Shown piece after piece: positions 26,290-34,974 of a DNA stretch of 64,000 nucleotides. How positions within the stretch are numbered: the first letter of the stretch is position 1; every line of letters starts with the position of its first letter. This stretch comes from Pelagivirga sediminicola (lineage in GTDB: Bacteria > Pseudomonadota > Alphaproteobacteria > Rhodobacterales > Rhodobacteraceae): assembly GCF_003072125.1 (NCBI RefSeq), contig NZ_QCYH01000001.1, forward strand, positions 124,001 to 188,000, given 5' to 3'. Position numbers and translations under genes: made by a program. The notes below the pieces were generated by a model. It was not told where the DNA came from. It did no database searches and saw only the letters and a program-made list of their open reading frames with translations.

Positions 26290-27497
26290 AGCGGGTCGTC
26301 ATCACCGGCGCCGGCACGATCAATGCGCTTGGCAAGGACGTGGACACGACGCTGGAGGCGATGCGCGAGGGGCGCTGCGGCATCGGCGAGCTGGAGTTTC
26401 GCGATGTCGACCGACTGGCCATCCGGATCGGCGGGCAGGTCAAGGATTACGATCCCGACACCGCCTTCAGCCGCCAGCAACTGGCGCTTTATGACAGGTT
26501 CACGCAATTCACCCTGATCGCCGCGCGGCAGGCCGTCGCGCAATCGGGGCTGGAGTTCACCGAAGCGCTGTCGCTGCGCGCGGGCGTGATCCTGGGCAAT
26601 TCCGGCGGCGGCATGACCACGCTGGATGAAAATTACCGCAGCGTTTATGAGGACGGCAAGAACCGCGTGCATCCCTTCGTGGTGCCGAAACTGATGAACA
26701 ACGCGGCGGCAAGCCATGTGTCCATGGCCTGGGGGCTGCGCGGGCCGAGCTTTACCGTCTCGACGGCCTGCGCGTCGTCCAATCACGCGATGGCGCAGGC
26801 ATTCCAGATGGTGCATGGCGGCCTTTGCCCCGTGATGCTGACCGGGGGCTCGGAATCCATGCTGTGCTTTGGCGGGGTCAAGGCATGGGAGGGGTTGCGC
26901 GTCATGTCGAAGGACGGCTGCCGCCCGTTCTCGGCCAACCGCAACGGCATGGTGCAGGGCGAGGGGGCCGGGGTGTTCGTGTTCGAGGAATACGAGCACG
27001 CCCGCGCACGCGGCGCCGACATGCTGGCCGAGGTGGTGGGATATGCCATGTCCTCGGACGCGTCCGACATCGTCATGCCCTCCAAGGAGGGCGCGGCCCG
27101 CACGATTTCGGGCGCCCTGCGCGACGCGCGGCTGAACCCCGAGGATGTGGGATATATCAACGCCCACGGCACCGGCACAGCCGCCAATGACAAGACCGAA
27201 TGCGCCGCCGTCGCCGATGTGTTCGGGCGCCACGCCGACAAGCTGATGATCTCGTCCACCAAATCGATGCACGGCCATCTGATCGGCGGCACCGGCGCGG
27301 TCGAGCTGCTGGCCTGCATCATGGCGCTGCGCGATAAAATAATTGCGCCCACCATCAATTATGACGAGCCGGACCCCGAATGTGCGCTGGATGTCGTCCC
27401 CAACGAGGCCCGCGAGGCCCATGTCGAGGTGGCGCTCAGCAACGCGTTCGCCTTCGGCGGGCTGAACGCCGTTCTGGCGCTGCGCCGGGCAGGGTAG
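26286..27497 (+). CDS. Beta-ketoacyl-ACP synthase, FabF-like
   Basis: A 403-aa condensing enzyme with a GTG start that overlaps the ACP stop. The active site is complete: Cys162 in STACASSNHA, His in INAHGTGTAANDK and His in KSMHGHLIGGTGAVE. Coupling to the dedicated ACP suggests it elongates chains on that carrier rather than in bulk fatty-acid synthesis. A strong terminator follows directly. Confidence 0.9.
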   Translation: MKRVVITGAGTINALGKDVDTTLEAMREGRCGIGELEFRDVDRLAIRIGGQVKDYDPDTAFSRQQLALYDRFTQFTLIAARQAVAQSGLEFTEALSLRAGVILGNSGGGMTTLDENYRSVYEDGKNRVHPFVVPKLMNNAAASHVSMAWGLRGPSFTVSTACASSNHAMAQAFQMVHGGLCPVMLTGGSESMLCFGGVKAWEGLRVMSKDGCRPFSANRNGMVQGEGAGVFVFEEYEHARARGADMLAEVVGYAMSSDASDIVMPSKEGAARTISGALRDARLNPEDVGYINAHGTGTAANDKTECAAVADVFGRHADKLMISSTKSMHGHLIGGTGAVELLACIMALRDKIIAPTINYDEPDPECALDVVPNEAREAHVEVALSNAFAFGGLNAVLALRRAG

Positions 27498-27510
27498 GGC
27501 GCATTGAAAA

Positions 27511-27534
27511 GGGGCGGCCCTTTCGAGCCGCCCC
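27511..27534. terminator. GC-rich terminator between convergent KAS and ialB genes
   Basis: A perfect 8-bp stem, GGGGCGGC (27511-27518) with GCCGCCCC (27527-27534), encloses an eight-base loop. It has AAAA on its left side and only CGCCTT on its right. The position between two convergent stops suggests it serves both strands, better for the leftward gene. Confidence 0.7.
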
Positions 27535-27560
27535 CGCCTTGTCTCACCGATGCGGCGAGG

Positions 27561-28334
27561 TTACTCGACGAACGCGCCGACGGCGTCATATCCGGCGGTG
27601 AAGCCGTTCAGCGAAACCTTGATCTTGATTTTCTGATCGGGCGCCTGTGCGGGGACCAGAACGATCTGGGCCGCCTTGCCCCTCTTGAAGGTGGCGACGT
27701 CCTGTTCGGTCAGGCCGATCTGCGCGACGCAGCCTGCCTCGGTGCATACCCGGTAGGGATAGCTTTTGGCCGCATTGCCATCGACCGACAGTTTCAGCTC
27801 TTCGGTCAGCAGCGTGACCAGCGGGACGATCGCGGTTGCGCCGGCCACGGCGGGGGCCTGACCCTCGATGCGGAAGATGCTGAACTCGGCAACGGGGTTG
27901 CCGCCTTCCTCGCGCAGCAGTTGATACAGCTGGCAGGGATCCTCGCCTTCCGCGTTGCGGAAGCAGCGCAGGTTCCAGTCGCCGAACTTTTCCTTGATAT
28001 AGACGGCAGGCTCGGCGGGCTGGCCCTCACCTTCGGCCGCGCCTTCCACTTCGGTTCCGGTGGAGAATGCGCCCGAAGCGGCGGGCGCTTCGGCATCCCG
28101 GTCGGTCGCGGCGCCGTCGGCGGCAGCGTCCGCTGCTCCATCCGCGGTGGCGGTGTCCGCGGCGCCCTCGGTCTGGGTCGCCTCCGCGTTCGTGTCCGTG
28201 TTTTGCTCGGCGGCGTCAGTTGCGGGCGCGCTGTCGGCCGCATCGGCGCCGTCGGCGGCCGTGTCTTGCGCGAAGCCCGCGCCAGCCAGGCTCAGAGCGG
28301 CGGCAAAAGACAGAATGGAAAGTGATTTATGCAT
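27561..28334 (-). CDS. Invasion-associated locus B (IalB) family protein
   Basis: A 257-aa secreted protein with a clear signal peptide ending AGAGFAQ. About 85 residues of Ala/Asp/Thr/Glu-rich low-complexity spacer follow. The IalB domain then runs from EKFGDWNLRCFRNAEGEDPCQLYQ to the C-terminus, with four cysteines likely forming two disulfides (CF..DPC and VCTEAGCVAQIG). Family members are periplasmic or surface proteins of unclear mechanism. The long spacer could carry the domain away from the membrane. Confidence 0.85.
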   Translation of the reverse strand: MHKSLSILSFAAALSLAGAGFAQDTAADGADAADSAPATDAAEQNTDTNAEATQTEGAADTATADGAADAAADGAATDRDAEAPAASGAFSTGTEVEGAAEGEGQPAEPAVYIKEKFGDWNLRCFRNAEGEDPCQLYQLLREEGGNPVAEFSIFRIEGQAPAVAGATAIVPLVTLLTEELKLSVDGNAAKSYPYRVCTEAGCVAQIGLTEQDVATFKRGKAAQIVLVPAQAPDQKIKIKVSLNGFTAGYDAVGAFVE

Positions 28335-28496
28335 GATTTCCCCGTCATTATCAGAAGTTTCACGGGCGCTCTAACATGGCGCGCCGCGGCTGTCAGGATC
28401 AAATCGCAGACGCGCCGAGGCTGCAAGGCGGAATTTCGCATGCAGATCCGGCGGGAGCCCGCCGCCCGACCACCCGGAAGGGCGCCGCGTAGAAAA

Positions 28497-28516
28497 GGGG
28501 CCGCAAGGCCCCCTTT
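28497..28516 (+). terminator. Orphan hairpin with a GCAA tetraloop
   Basis: GGGGCC (28497-28502) pairs with GGCCCC (28507-28512) around a GNRA-type GCAA loop, preceded by GAAAA and followed by CTTT. It could end a short rightward transcript starting in the ialB leader. There is no gene upstream on this strand within 900 bases, so its function is open. Confidence 0.5.
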
Positions 28517-28615
28517 CGTCTCTCCCCGCCGGACTTGGCCGACTTAATGATTGGACGTGACGCTACGCCAGCGGAGAATCGCCGTCAACAGGCAAAATGA
28601 TTGCAAATGCGACTT

Positions 28616-28645
28616 AAAAAAGAGGCCGCACCCGAGGGCGCGGCC
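28616..28645 (-). terminator. Strong leftward intrinsic terminator
   Basis: On the reverse strand GGCCGC pairs with GCGGCC around a ten-base loop, followed by TC and six T. This is a textbook intrinsic terminator (stem 28624-28645, T run 28616-28621), yet no leftward gene lies between it and the divergent herA-like start at 28780. Confidence 0.8.
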
Positions 28646-28745
28646 AGTCTGACAGAGAGGAAAGTTGTCCCGGCGCTCGGAGGACATGTGGCACCGGAAT
28701 GAAAATGATACTGGCACCGATTGGTTAAGAATGTATGGTCGCGCG
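28616..28745 (-). ncRNA. Candidate small RNA antisense to the herA-like leader
   Basis: The leftward terminator demands a short transcript of roughly 100-130 nt starting near 28735-28750. A weak promoter (TTGCGT, 17-base spacer, TCTTAA) lies in the right place on the reverse strand. The predicted RNA carries CCUCCG and CCUCUC, pyrimidine stretches that could pair with Shine-Dalgarno sequences. A short peptide frame also exists but has no family-like features. Inference only. Confidence 0.35.
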
Positions 28746-28779
28746 GCACGCAAGACATCATGGGGCAGGGGATTGATCT

Positions 28780-30327
28780 TTGGCTGACGGCATCTTTATC
28801 GGCGGCGGCGGGCCGGATTACGGACAGGCGCAGACGCTGGCACTGAAATACGCCAACCGGCATGGCCTGATCGCGGGCGCTACCGGCACCGGCAAGACCT
28901 TGACCTTGCAGATCCTGGCCGAAGGGTTCTCGGCCGCGGGCGTGCCCGTGTTCCTGTCGGACGTGAAGGGCGATCTGTCGGGACTCGCGGCCTCGGGCAG
29001 TGCGGATTTCAAACTGCACGAGGCCTTTGCCAGCCGCGCCGCCAAGATCGGGCTTGCCGATTACGCCTATGACGCGTTCCCCGTCACGTTCTGGGATCTG
29101 TTCGGCGCGCAGGGCCACCCGGTGCGCACGACCCTTGCCGAGATGGGCCCGCTTCTGCTGAGCCGTCTGATGGCTTTGAGCGACGCGCAGGAGGGCATCC
29201 TGAACATCGCGTTCCGCGTCGCCGACGAGGAGGGCATGCCGCTGCTGGATCTGAAGGATCTGCAGGCGCTGCTGGTCTGGATCGGCGAGAATCGCGATAC
29301 CCTGTCGCTGCGCTATGGCAACGTGTCGGTCGCGTCGGTGGGCGCGATCCAGCGCCAGTTGATGGTGCTGGAAAATCAGGGCGCCGCGCAGCTTTTCGGC
29401 GAGCCTGCGCTGGATCTGGCGGATCTGATGCATGTCGGCGCGGACGGGCGCGGGCAGATCAACATCCTTGCCGCGGACAAGCTGATGGGCGCGCCGCGCC
29501 TTTATGCGACCTTCCTTTTGTGGCTGCTGTCCGAGCTGTTCGAGACGCTCCCCGAAGTGGGCGATCCGGACAAGCCGAAGCTGGTCTTCTTCTTCGACGA
29601 GGCGCATCTGCTGTTCGACGACGCGCCCAAGGCCCTGATCGACAAGGTCGAGCAGGTGGCGCGGCTGATCCGCTCCAAGGGCGTCGGCGTCTATTTCGTC
29701 ACGCAAAATCCCGACGATGTCCCCGACGACATTCTCGGTCAGCTCGGCAACCGCGTGCAACACGCCTTGCGCGCCTTCACCGCTCGCGACCGCAAGGCGC
29801 TGATGCGCGCGGCCGAGACCTATCGGCCCAACGCGCGGTTTTCGACGGTGGACGCCATCCGCGATGTCGGCACCGGCGAGGCGGTGACGTCGATGCTGCA
29901 GGACAAGGGCGCGCCGGGTATCGTGGAGCGCACGCTGATCCGTCCGCCATCGTCGAAGCTGGGGCCGATCGACGCCGCCGCGCGCCGCGCCGTGATGCAG
30001 GCCTCGCCCGTGGCGGGCAAATACGACGCGGCCGTGGATCGCGAGTCGGCCTATGAGATGCTCAAGGCCCGCGCAGGCCGCGCCGCCGCCGAGGCCGCCG
30101 CCGCCGAGGAGCAGGCCGAGCAGAGCACAGCTGCCGAGCGCGAATTCAACGCCGGGCGCCGCTATTCAGGCAGCCGCGTGGGCCGCTCGACAGCGGCGCG
30201 TCGACCCGGCGGCACGGCGGGCGAGTTCGGCGAGGCGATCAGCGGCGCAGTGCTCAAGGAGCTGCAGGGCACCACCGGGCGCCGCATCGTGCGCGGTATC
30301 CTTGGCAGTCTCTTCAAGGGGCGCTGA
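28780..30327 (+). CDS. HerA-like DUF853 ATPase
   Basis: A 515-aa P-loop protein of the HerA/FtsK superfamily, DUF853 branch. Walker A is GATGTGKT near residue 32, [11 protein letters not shown] follows, Walker B is [13 protein letters not shown], and the sensor region is [30 protein letters not shown]. An Ala/Glu-rich linker and a conserved-looking C-terminus ([16 protein letters not shown]) end the protein. The start is TTG at 28780, supported by AGGGG eight bases upstream; the nearby ATG at 28760 is in another frame. Likely a DNA translocase or helicase, but the biological role is unknown. Confidence 0.85.
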   Translation: MADGIFIGGGGPDYGQAQTLALKYANRHGLIAGATGTGKTLTLQILAEGFSAAGVPVFLSDVKGDLSGLAASGSADFKLHEAFASRAAKIGLADYAYDAFPVTFWDLFGAQGHPVRTTLAEMGPLLLSRLMALSDAQEGILNIAFRVADEEGMPLLDLKDLQALLVWIGENRDTLSLRYGNVSVASVGAIQRQLMVLENQGAAQLFGEPALDLADLMHVGADGRGQINILAADKLMGAPRLYATFLLWLLSELFETLPEVGDPDKPKLVFFFDEAHLLFDDAPKALIDKVEQVARLIRSKGVGVYFVTQNPDDVPDDILGQLGNRVQHALRAFTARDRKALMRAAETYRPNARFSTVDAIRDVGTGEAVTSMLQDKGAPGIVERTLIRPPSSKLGPIDAAARRAVMQASPVAGKYDAAVDRESAYEMLKARAGRAAAEAAAAEEQAEQSTAAEREFNAGRRYSGSRVGRSTAARRPGGTAGEFGEAISGAVLKELQGTTGRRIVRGILGSLFKGR

Positions 30328-30449
30328 TGCGCCTACGGAAACGATAAATTGGATACATTCACTGGGCGGATGACCAACAGATCGCTGGCATAATCACGGC
30401 CTTGTGTCTAATCTGTTGCCAAACAAGAAACGATAGGGAGGCCGCCGAA

Positions 30450-30968
30450 ATGGCAAGCCGCAAGCAGACGGGCAGTAAATCCAAATCCGACAGCGCCAAG
30501 CCCAGCCGCGCCAGCGCCATGCCGCTCACGACACCGCCCGCCATGCGCACCGCTGGCGGCGGATCCACTATGGTGCCCGAACCGCCGCGCTCCGACGTGG
30601 CGGCGCAGGCCGGTGCCGATGGCGCGGATGCCAGCGAAGCGCTGAAGAAAAAAGAGCTGATCGAGCAGGTTGTCGCGCGAACGGAGATATCCAAGAAACA
30701 CGCCAAGCCGGTAATCGAGGCAATGCTGTCCGTGCTGGGCGATGCCCTTGCCGAGGGCCGCGAGCTGAACCTGCAACCCATGGGCAAGATCAAGCGCAAG
30801 CGTGTCAAGGATACTGGCAAGGCCCGGGTCATCGTCGCCAATATCCGCCAGCCCATGGCAAGCGGCGCAGAGACCCCGCCGGCACCGCTCGCCCGATCCG
30901 CGTCGGCAGGCCCCGACAGTGCCCGCTCAAGCCGCATGAAAGAAGCGGTTGCAGACGACGCGGAGTGA
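30450..30968 (+). CDS. HU-family DNA-binding protein with long tails
   Basis: A 172-aa protein, twice the length of normal HU. The central part (about residues 67-130: KKKELIEQVVARTEISKKHA ... RELNLQPMGKIKRKRVKDTG) is HU-like. The N-terminal 65 residues are Ser/Lys/Pro-rich and the C-terminal 40 are Ala/Ser-rich. The long beta-arm with the proline tip is not obvious, so DNA bending may be weak. AGGGAGG precedes the ATG. It ends 18 bases before tRNA-Val. Confidence 0.78.
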   Translation: MASRKQTGSKSKSDSAKPSRASAMPLTTPPAMRTAGGGSTMVPEPPRSDVAAQAGADGADASEALKKKELIEQVVARTEISKKHAKPVIEAMLSVLGDALAEGRELNLQPMGKIKRKRVKDTGKARVIVANIRQPMASGAETPPAPLARSASAGPDSARSSRMKEAVADDAE

Positions 30969-30986
30969 CGCTAAAAACCGCCCCAA

Positions 30987-31061
30987 GGGTGATTAGCTCA
31001 GTGGTAGAGCGCTTCGTTCACATCGAAGATGTCAGGAGTTCAAATCTCTTATCACCCACCA
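30987..31061 (+). tRNA. tRNA-Val (CAC)
   Basis: A 75-nt tRNA: acceptor GGGTGAT pairs ATCACCC, a D-arm of the GCTCAGTGGTAGAGC type, anticodon stem CTTCG/CGAAG with loop TTCACAT (anticodon CAC), T-loop TTCAAAT and an encoded CCA. It reads GUG. It marks the left edge of the decayed island. Confidence 0.95.
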
Positions 31062-31087
31062 TTTTAATCTGTTGAATTCAACTAAAG

Positions 31088-31110
31088 CCCTTGCAATGCA
31101 GGGGTTTTTT
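31088..31110 (+). terminator. Terminator of tRNA-Val
   Basis: CCCTTGC (31088-31094) pairs with GCAGGGG (31098-31104) with one G-U pair and an AAT loop, followed by six T. It lies 26 bases after the tRNA end. Confidence 0.85.
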
Positions 31111-31150
31111 CCGTTCCAGCGTTGCAAATTCAGATAGAAAGCCGCGCTAT

Positions 31151-31441
31151 ATGGTGCAAATGGCGATCAGCCGGACGCGCGAATATGCCGCCGACAAGGC
31201 GGGCGCCGAGATCTGCGGCCAGCCTCTCTGGCTGGCCTCCGCATTGGAGAAAATCGCCATGGGCGCGGCCCGGATCGACAACGATGCGGCCGAGCGCAAC
31301 CCGGCGACGGCGCATATGTTCATCGTCAACCCACTGCATGCGCACAAACGCGACAGCCTTTTCGCGACGCATCCCGCGACCGAAAACCGGGTGGCCGCGC
31401 TACGCGCAATGGCGGGACAGCGCGTCGTCAGGCGCGGCTAG
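31151..31441 (+). pseudogene. htpX protease fragment (C-terminal third)
   Basis: The 96 codons from [20 protein letters not shown] to the stop match the C-terminal end of the M48 membrane protease HtpX, including the Glu zinc ligand in [11 protein letters not shown] and the ending [14 protein letters not shown]. The zinc-binding HExxH, the membrane helices and the start are all missing. The likeness begins abruptly about 40 bases after the tRNA-Val terminator, so this is a truncated remnant. Confidence 0.75.
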
Positions 31442-31494
31442 CCAGCACAGCTTCGCCAGCCGTGTCCCCGATAGCAAAAAAGCGTAGGCAAGCC

Positions 31495-31640
31495 GGGCCG
31501 AACCTATTTGAATTCTCCACACTGATCTTCGTTTTGGCCATGGCGGTTGTCGGTGATTTGGGCTCGACCTGGGGGCCGTTGATCGGGACCGGTTCGATGA
31601 TGATCGTCGTGGAACGCTCCAGGGAAATGGGGCGACGGCC
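31495..31640 (+). pseudogene. LivM-like ABC permease fragment
   Basis: The translated stretch NLFEFSTLIFVLAMAVVGDL followed by GSTWGPLIGTGSMMI looks like the late membrane segment of branched-chain amino-acid ABC permeases (LivM type). It then turns into unrelated Arg-rich sequence. Only about 45 residues survive out of more than 300. The remaining bases to 31839 hold no recognisable gene. Confidence 0.5.
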
Positions 31641-31839
31641 GAAAGCGGGCGAAAGGTCCAGTCTTTGCGGGGCGGTGTTTTCCGGCAACCGTAACGCCCA
31701 TCACGAATGCTGGCCCGATCCTGACCGCGACGAAACTCGCAGGCTGAACGCGGATGCCCGAACGCTGCCCTTTCAGCTAATTCTTGGACGCGAATAGATT
31801 GGCATTCGGGTCGCAAGATAACGGCGCTCGTTGCATCGG

Positions 31840-34800
31840 TCAGTGTGAAATTCTGCCCTTACCCTGGAGTTTTCTCTGCTGGCGGGCGCGCGTCGCCTGC
31901 GCCAGCCCCAGATCGCCGAGGATCGCGTAGAAGGCGGGCAAGACCGCGAGCACGAAGATGGTTGACGTTAACAAACCGAAGACGACCGAGATCACCAGCG
32001 GCTTCATGGATTGCGACTGCGTGCTGGTTTCCAGCAAAAGCGGCACAAGGCCGATGATGGTGGTGGAGGAGGCCATCAGGATCGAGCGGAACCGCTCGCG
32101 GCTGGCCTGCCCCGCGGCGCGGGCCAGATCCATGCCCTCGCCCGCGCGCTGCTTGATCACCTCGACCAGCAGGATGGCGTTGTTGACCACGATCCCGGCC
32201 AGCGACGCCGCGCCGATCAGCGACGGCATCGAGATGTTATAGCCCATGACCAGATGGCCCAGAATGACGCCGATGAATGCCAGCGGGATCGACACCATCA
32301 CGATCAACGGCTCCACGTAGCTGCGGAACTGGAACGACAGGATGACATAGATCCCGACCAGACACAGCAGAAAACCGCGCAGGATCGACGCCACGGTTTC
32401 GGCGGAATTCGCGGTCTGCCCGCCAATCTCGAAGCTGAGGCCGGGTATCTGGCCGGCCAGCCGGGGCAGGAACCCGTTTTCCAGCTCGGCAACGATCGCG
32501 TCGGCATTGCCGATGCGGGTATCGACATCGGCCTGTAGGGTCACGGTGCGCCGCCCGTCAACATGGGTGATGCTGGACCAGCCGCGCGCGTCCTCCATGC
32601 GGGCCACGGTCGACAGCGGCACCGCCTTGCCACCCGGCAGCGTGGCGGTGAAATCGCGCAGGTCGTCGCGCGAATCGCGGTCCTGCGGCGATTGCTTCAA
32701 CTCGATCTCGTGGCTGATGTCGCCGGTCTGCACCGTGGTGATGACCCGCCCCAGAAACGCCGCGCCAAGCTGATCTGAGACACTGCGCGCTGTCAGCCCC
32801 AATGACGTCGCATGGGGTTCAAGGTGCAGGCGCAATTCGGGCTTGCCGGGGCGCAGATCATGGATCGCGTTGAACACCCCGGCATAGGATTCGGTTTCCG
32901 ATTGCAGCGCGTCGGCGGCCCGCGCCAGCACCTCCAGGTCCGGCGCGGACAGGCGGATTTCGATGGCGATGCCCTGCGGGCCGATGCCCGGTTCGGTCAA
33001 CAGGATGGCCAGCGCGCCGGGCACATCGCCGATTTCGCGGCGCCAGAGCGTGACGATTTCATCCAGCGTCACGGTTCTGATTTCGGCGCCCAGCAGGTCG
33101 GCGGCGATGGTGGCGACATGCGGGCCGGATTCGCCTGCGGTGGCGTTGTGGTTGAACCGCACCTGCACGGATTTGACCAATGCCGCGCCCTCCGGCTGAC
33201 CCGGCGCAAAGGCGGCGTCGACGCGGGTCAGCGCCGCCGTTATCCGGTCCACCACCTGCTCGGTGCGGGCCTGCGGGGTGCCTTGCGCCATCAGGATGCG
33301 CGCCTCCAGAACATCGCCGTCCATGGCCGGGATCGCCTCGCGCTTCAGATACCCGCCGCCCATCAAGCCCACGGTCACGATCAGCGTCGCAACCGTGAGG
33401 CCAGTGACCAGGTAGCGCCGCCGGATGGCCAGATCGGCCATGCCGCCGATCCACCTTTCGCGGAACCGCTCGAACCGGCTGTCAAAGCCCGCACGAAACC
33501 GCGAGGAGGGCTTCTCCGCGCCTTTCAACCCGTGGCTCAGATGGTGCGGCAGAACCCAGAGCGCCTGCGCCAGACTGGCGGCCAGCGCCGCGATCAGGAC
33601 CATCGGCACCACCTCCAGCACCGCGCCCAGTTCGCCAACCAGAAAGGCAAGCGGGGCGAAAACCGCGATGGTCGTGGCGAACGACGACAGCACCCCCGGC
33701 GTCACGGCACGCGCACCCTGCACGGCGGCCTCCACGCGCGATGCACCGCGCGCGGACGCCTGCGCGATTGAATCGGTGATGACAATGGAATCGTCCATCA
33801 CGATCCCGATCGCCATCAGCAATGCAACCAGCGTCATCATGTTCAGCGACAGCCCCTGCAAGGCCATGGCCGCGAACGCCCCCAGAAAGGCCACCGGCAG
33901 CCCCATCGCCGCCCAGATCGCGAAACCGGGCCGGAAAAACAGCGCCAGCACCGCGATGACCAGTATCAGCCCCATCACGCCGTTCTCGACCAGCATCTGT
34001 AGCCGGTCGCGCACGATGCTGGTCATGTCGTTGACGATCTCCAGACGCAGCGTGTCCGGCAACACCGCCCGCTCACCGGCGACCAGAGTTTCGATGTGAT
34101 CGAACACCCGCAGCGCGTCGGCATTCAGCGCCTTGTCGACTTGCAGGAACACGGCGCGCTGGTCATCGAGGAACGCGCGCTCCTCCTGGGGCGTATAGGT
34201 TTCCGTGATGGTTGCAATCTGGCCCAGCGTCAGCTGCGCGCCATCGGGGTTTGACAACACCACCAGATCCGCCAGCCCCGCCACATCGCGGCGCTCGTCG
34301 GTGAAGCGCAGGCTGATATCGCGGGTTTCCGTCTCCAGACTGCCGAGGGGGCGGTCAACGCTTTGCGCGTCGATCTTGGCGGCAAGGGCGGACACCGTCA
34401 GCCCGTGCTGCTCCATCACCGCGCGGGGCACGGTGATGCGGAACTGCCGCTTGCCAAAGCCCGACATCGTGACCTTGGCCACGCCGGGCAGGGCCGACAG
34501 GCGGTCCTGCAACTGCGCGCCATAGCGCTCCAGCTGGGCGGGCGGCAGATCGCCCGCCACGGCAACCGAGGTGACGGGATCGGTGCGGTGCAATTCGCGC
34601 ACGATGGCAGGTTCGGCCGCGTCCGGGAAATCATCGACCGCCGTGACCTCGGTGCGCAGGTCGTTGACGAAACGGGCGCTGTCACCGCTGGCGTCCATTT
34701 TGGCAACGGCGCGGGCGATATTGCCCTGCGCGGTGCAGGTCAATTCGTCCAGCCCCTCGACACCTTCGACCGCATCCCAGACGCGGCGGCAAATCGCATC

Positions 34801-34974
34801 CTCCACCTCCTCGGCGGTGGCGCCGCGATATTCGACGCTGATTTCCGCCTCCACCGGCCTGAAATCGGGAAAGGTTTCGCGCTTGAGCGTGGGGATCGCC
34901 ATCGCCCCGGCGGCAAGGATCAGGACCAGCAGCAGGTTGGACGCGGTGGGATGCGCGGTGAACCAGCGGATCAT
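31840..34974 (-). CDS. RND efflux transporter permease (HAE1/AcrB type)
   Basis: A 1044-aa inner-membrane proton-driven pump. The first helix (ASNLLLVLILAAGAMAIP) is followed by a porter domain, a block of helices around residues 330-470, a second periplasmic domain and the last helices near 865-1020. GIVMDDSIVITDSI contains the conserved Asp pair for proton transfer. Length is normal. Its ATG overlaps the adaptor stop, so both are made from one transcript. Substrate unknown; it could be drugs, lipids or detergents. Confidence 0.9.
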   Translation of the reverse strand: MIRWFTAHPTASNLLLVLILAAGAMAIPTLKRETFPDFRPVEAEISVEYRGATAEEVEDAICRRVWDAVEGVEGLDELTCTAQGNIARAVAKMDASGDSARFVNDLRTEVTAVDDFPDAAEPAIVRELHRTDPVTSVAVAGDLPPAQLERYGAQLQDRLSALPGVAKVTMSGFGKRQFRITVPRAVMEQHGLTVSALAAKIDAQSVDRPLGSLETETRDISLRFTDERRDVAGLADLVVLSNPDGAQLTLGQIATITETYTPQEERAFLDDQRAVFLQVDKALNADALRVFDHIETLVAGERAVLPDTLRLEIVNDMTSIVRDRLQMLVENGVMGLILVIAVLALFFRPGFAIWAAMGLPVAFLGAFAAMALQGLSLNMMTLVALLMAIGIVMDDSIVITDSIAQASARGASRVEAAVQGARAVTPGVLSSFATTIAVFAPLAFLVGELGAVLEVVPMVLIAALAASLAQALWVLPHHLSHGLKGAEKPSSRFRAGFDSRFERFRERWIGGMADLAIRRRYLVTGLTVATLIVTVGLMGGGYLKREAIPAMDGDVLEARILMAQGTPQARTEQVVDRITAALTRVDAAFAPGQPEGAALVKSVQVRFNHNATAGESGPHVATIAADLLGAEIRTVTLDEIVTLWRREIGDVPGALAILLTEPGIGPQGIAIEIRLSAPDLEVLARAADALQSETESYAGVFNAIHDLRPGKPELRLHLEPHATSLGLTARSVSDQLGAAFLGRVITTVQTGDISHEIELKQSPQDRDSRDDLRDFTATLPGGKAVPLSTVARMEDARGWSSITHVDGRRTVTLQADVDTRIGNADAIVAELENGFLPRLAGQIPGLSFEIGGQTANSAETVASILRGFLLCLVGIYVILSFQFRSYVEPLIVMVSIPLAFIGVILGHLVMGYNISMPSLIGAASLAGIVVNNAILLVEVIKQRAGEGMDLARAAGQASRERFRSILMASSTTIIGLVPLLLETSTQSQSMKPLVISVVFGLLTSTIFVLAVLPAFYAILGDLGLAQATRARQQRKLQGKGRISH

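Larger units (their letters stand above)
28335..28779. other. 445-bp gap between divergent ialB and herA-like genes
   Basis: No convincing protein gene. It must hold the ialB promoter on the left side. Two hairpins stand out: GGGGCC-GCAA-GGCCCC at 28497-28512 followed by CTTT, and a strong leftward terminator at 28616-28645. Because ialB starts at 28334, these terminators are not explained by annotated genes and imply small transcripts here. Confidence 0.5.
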
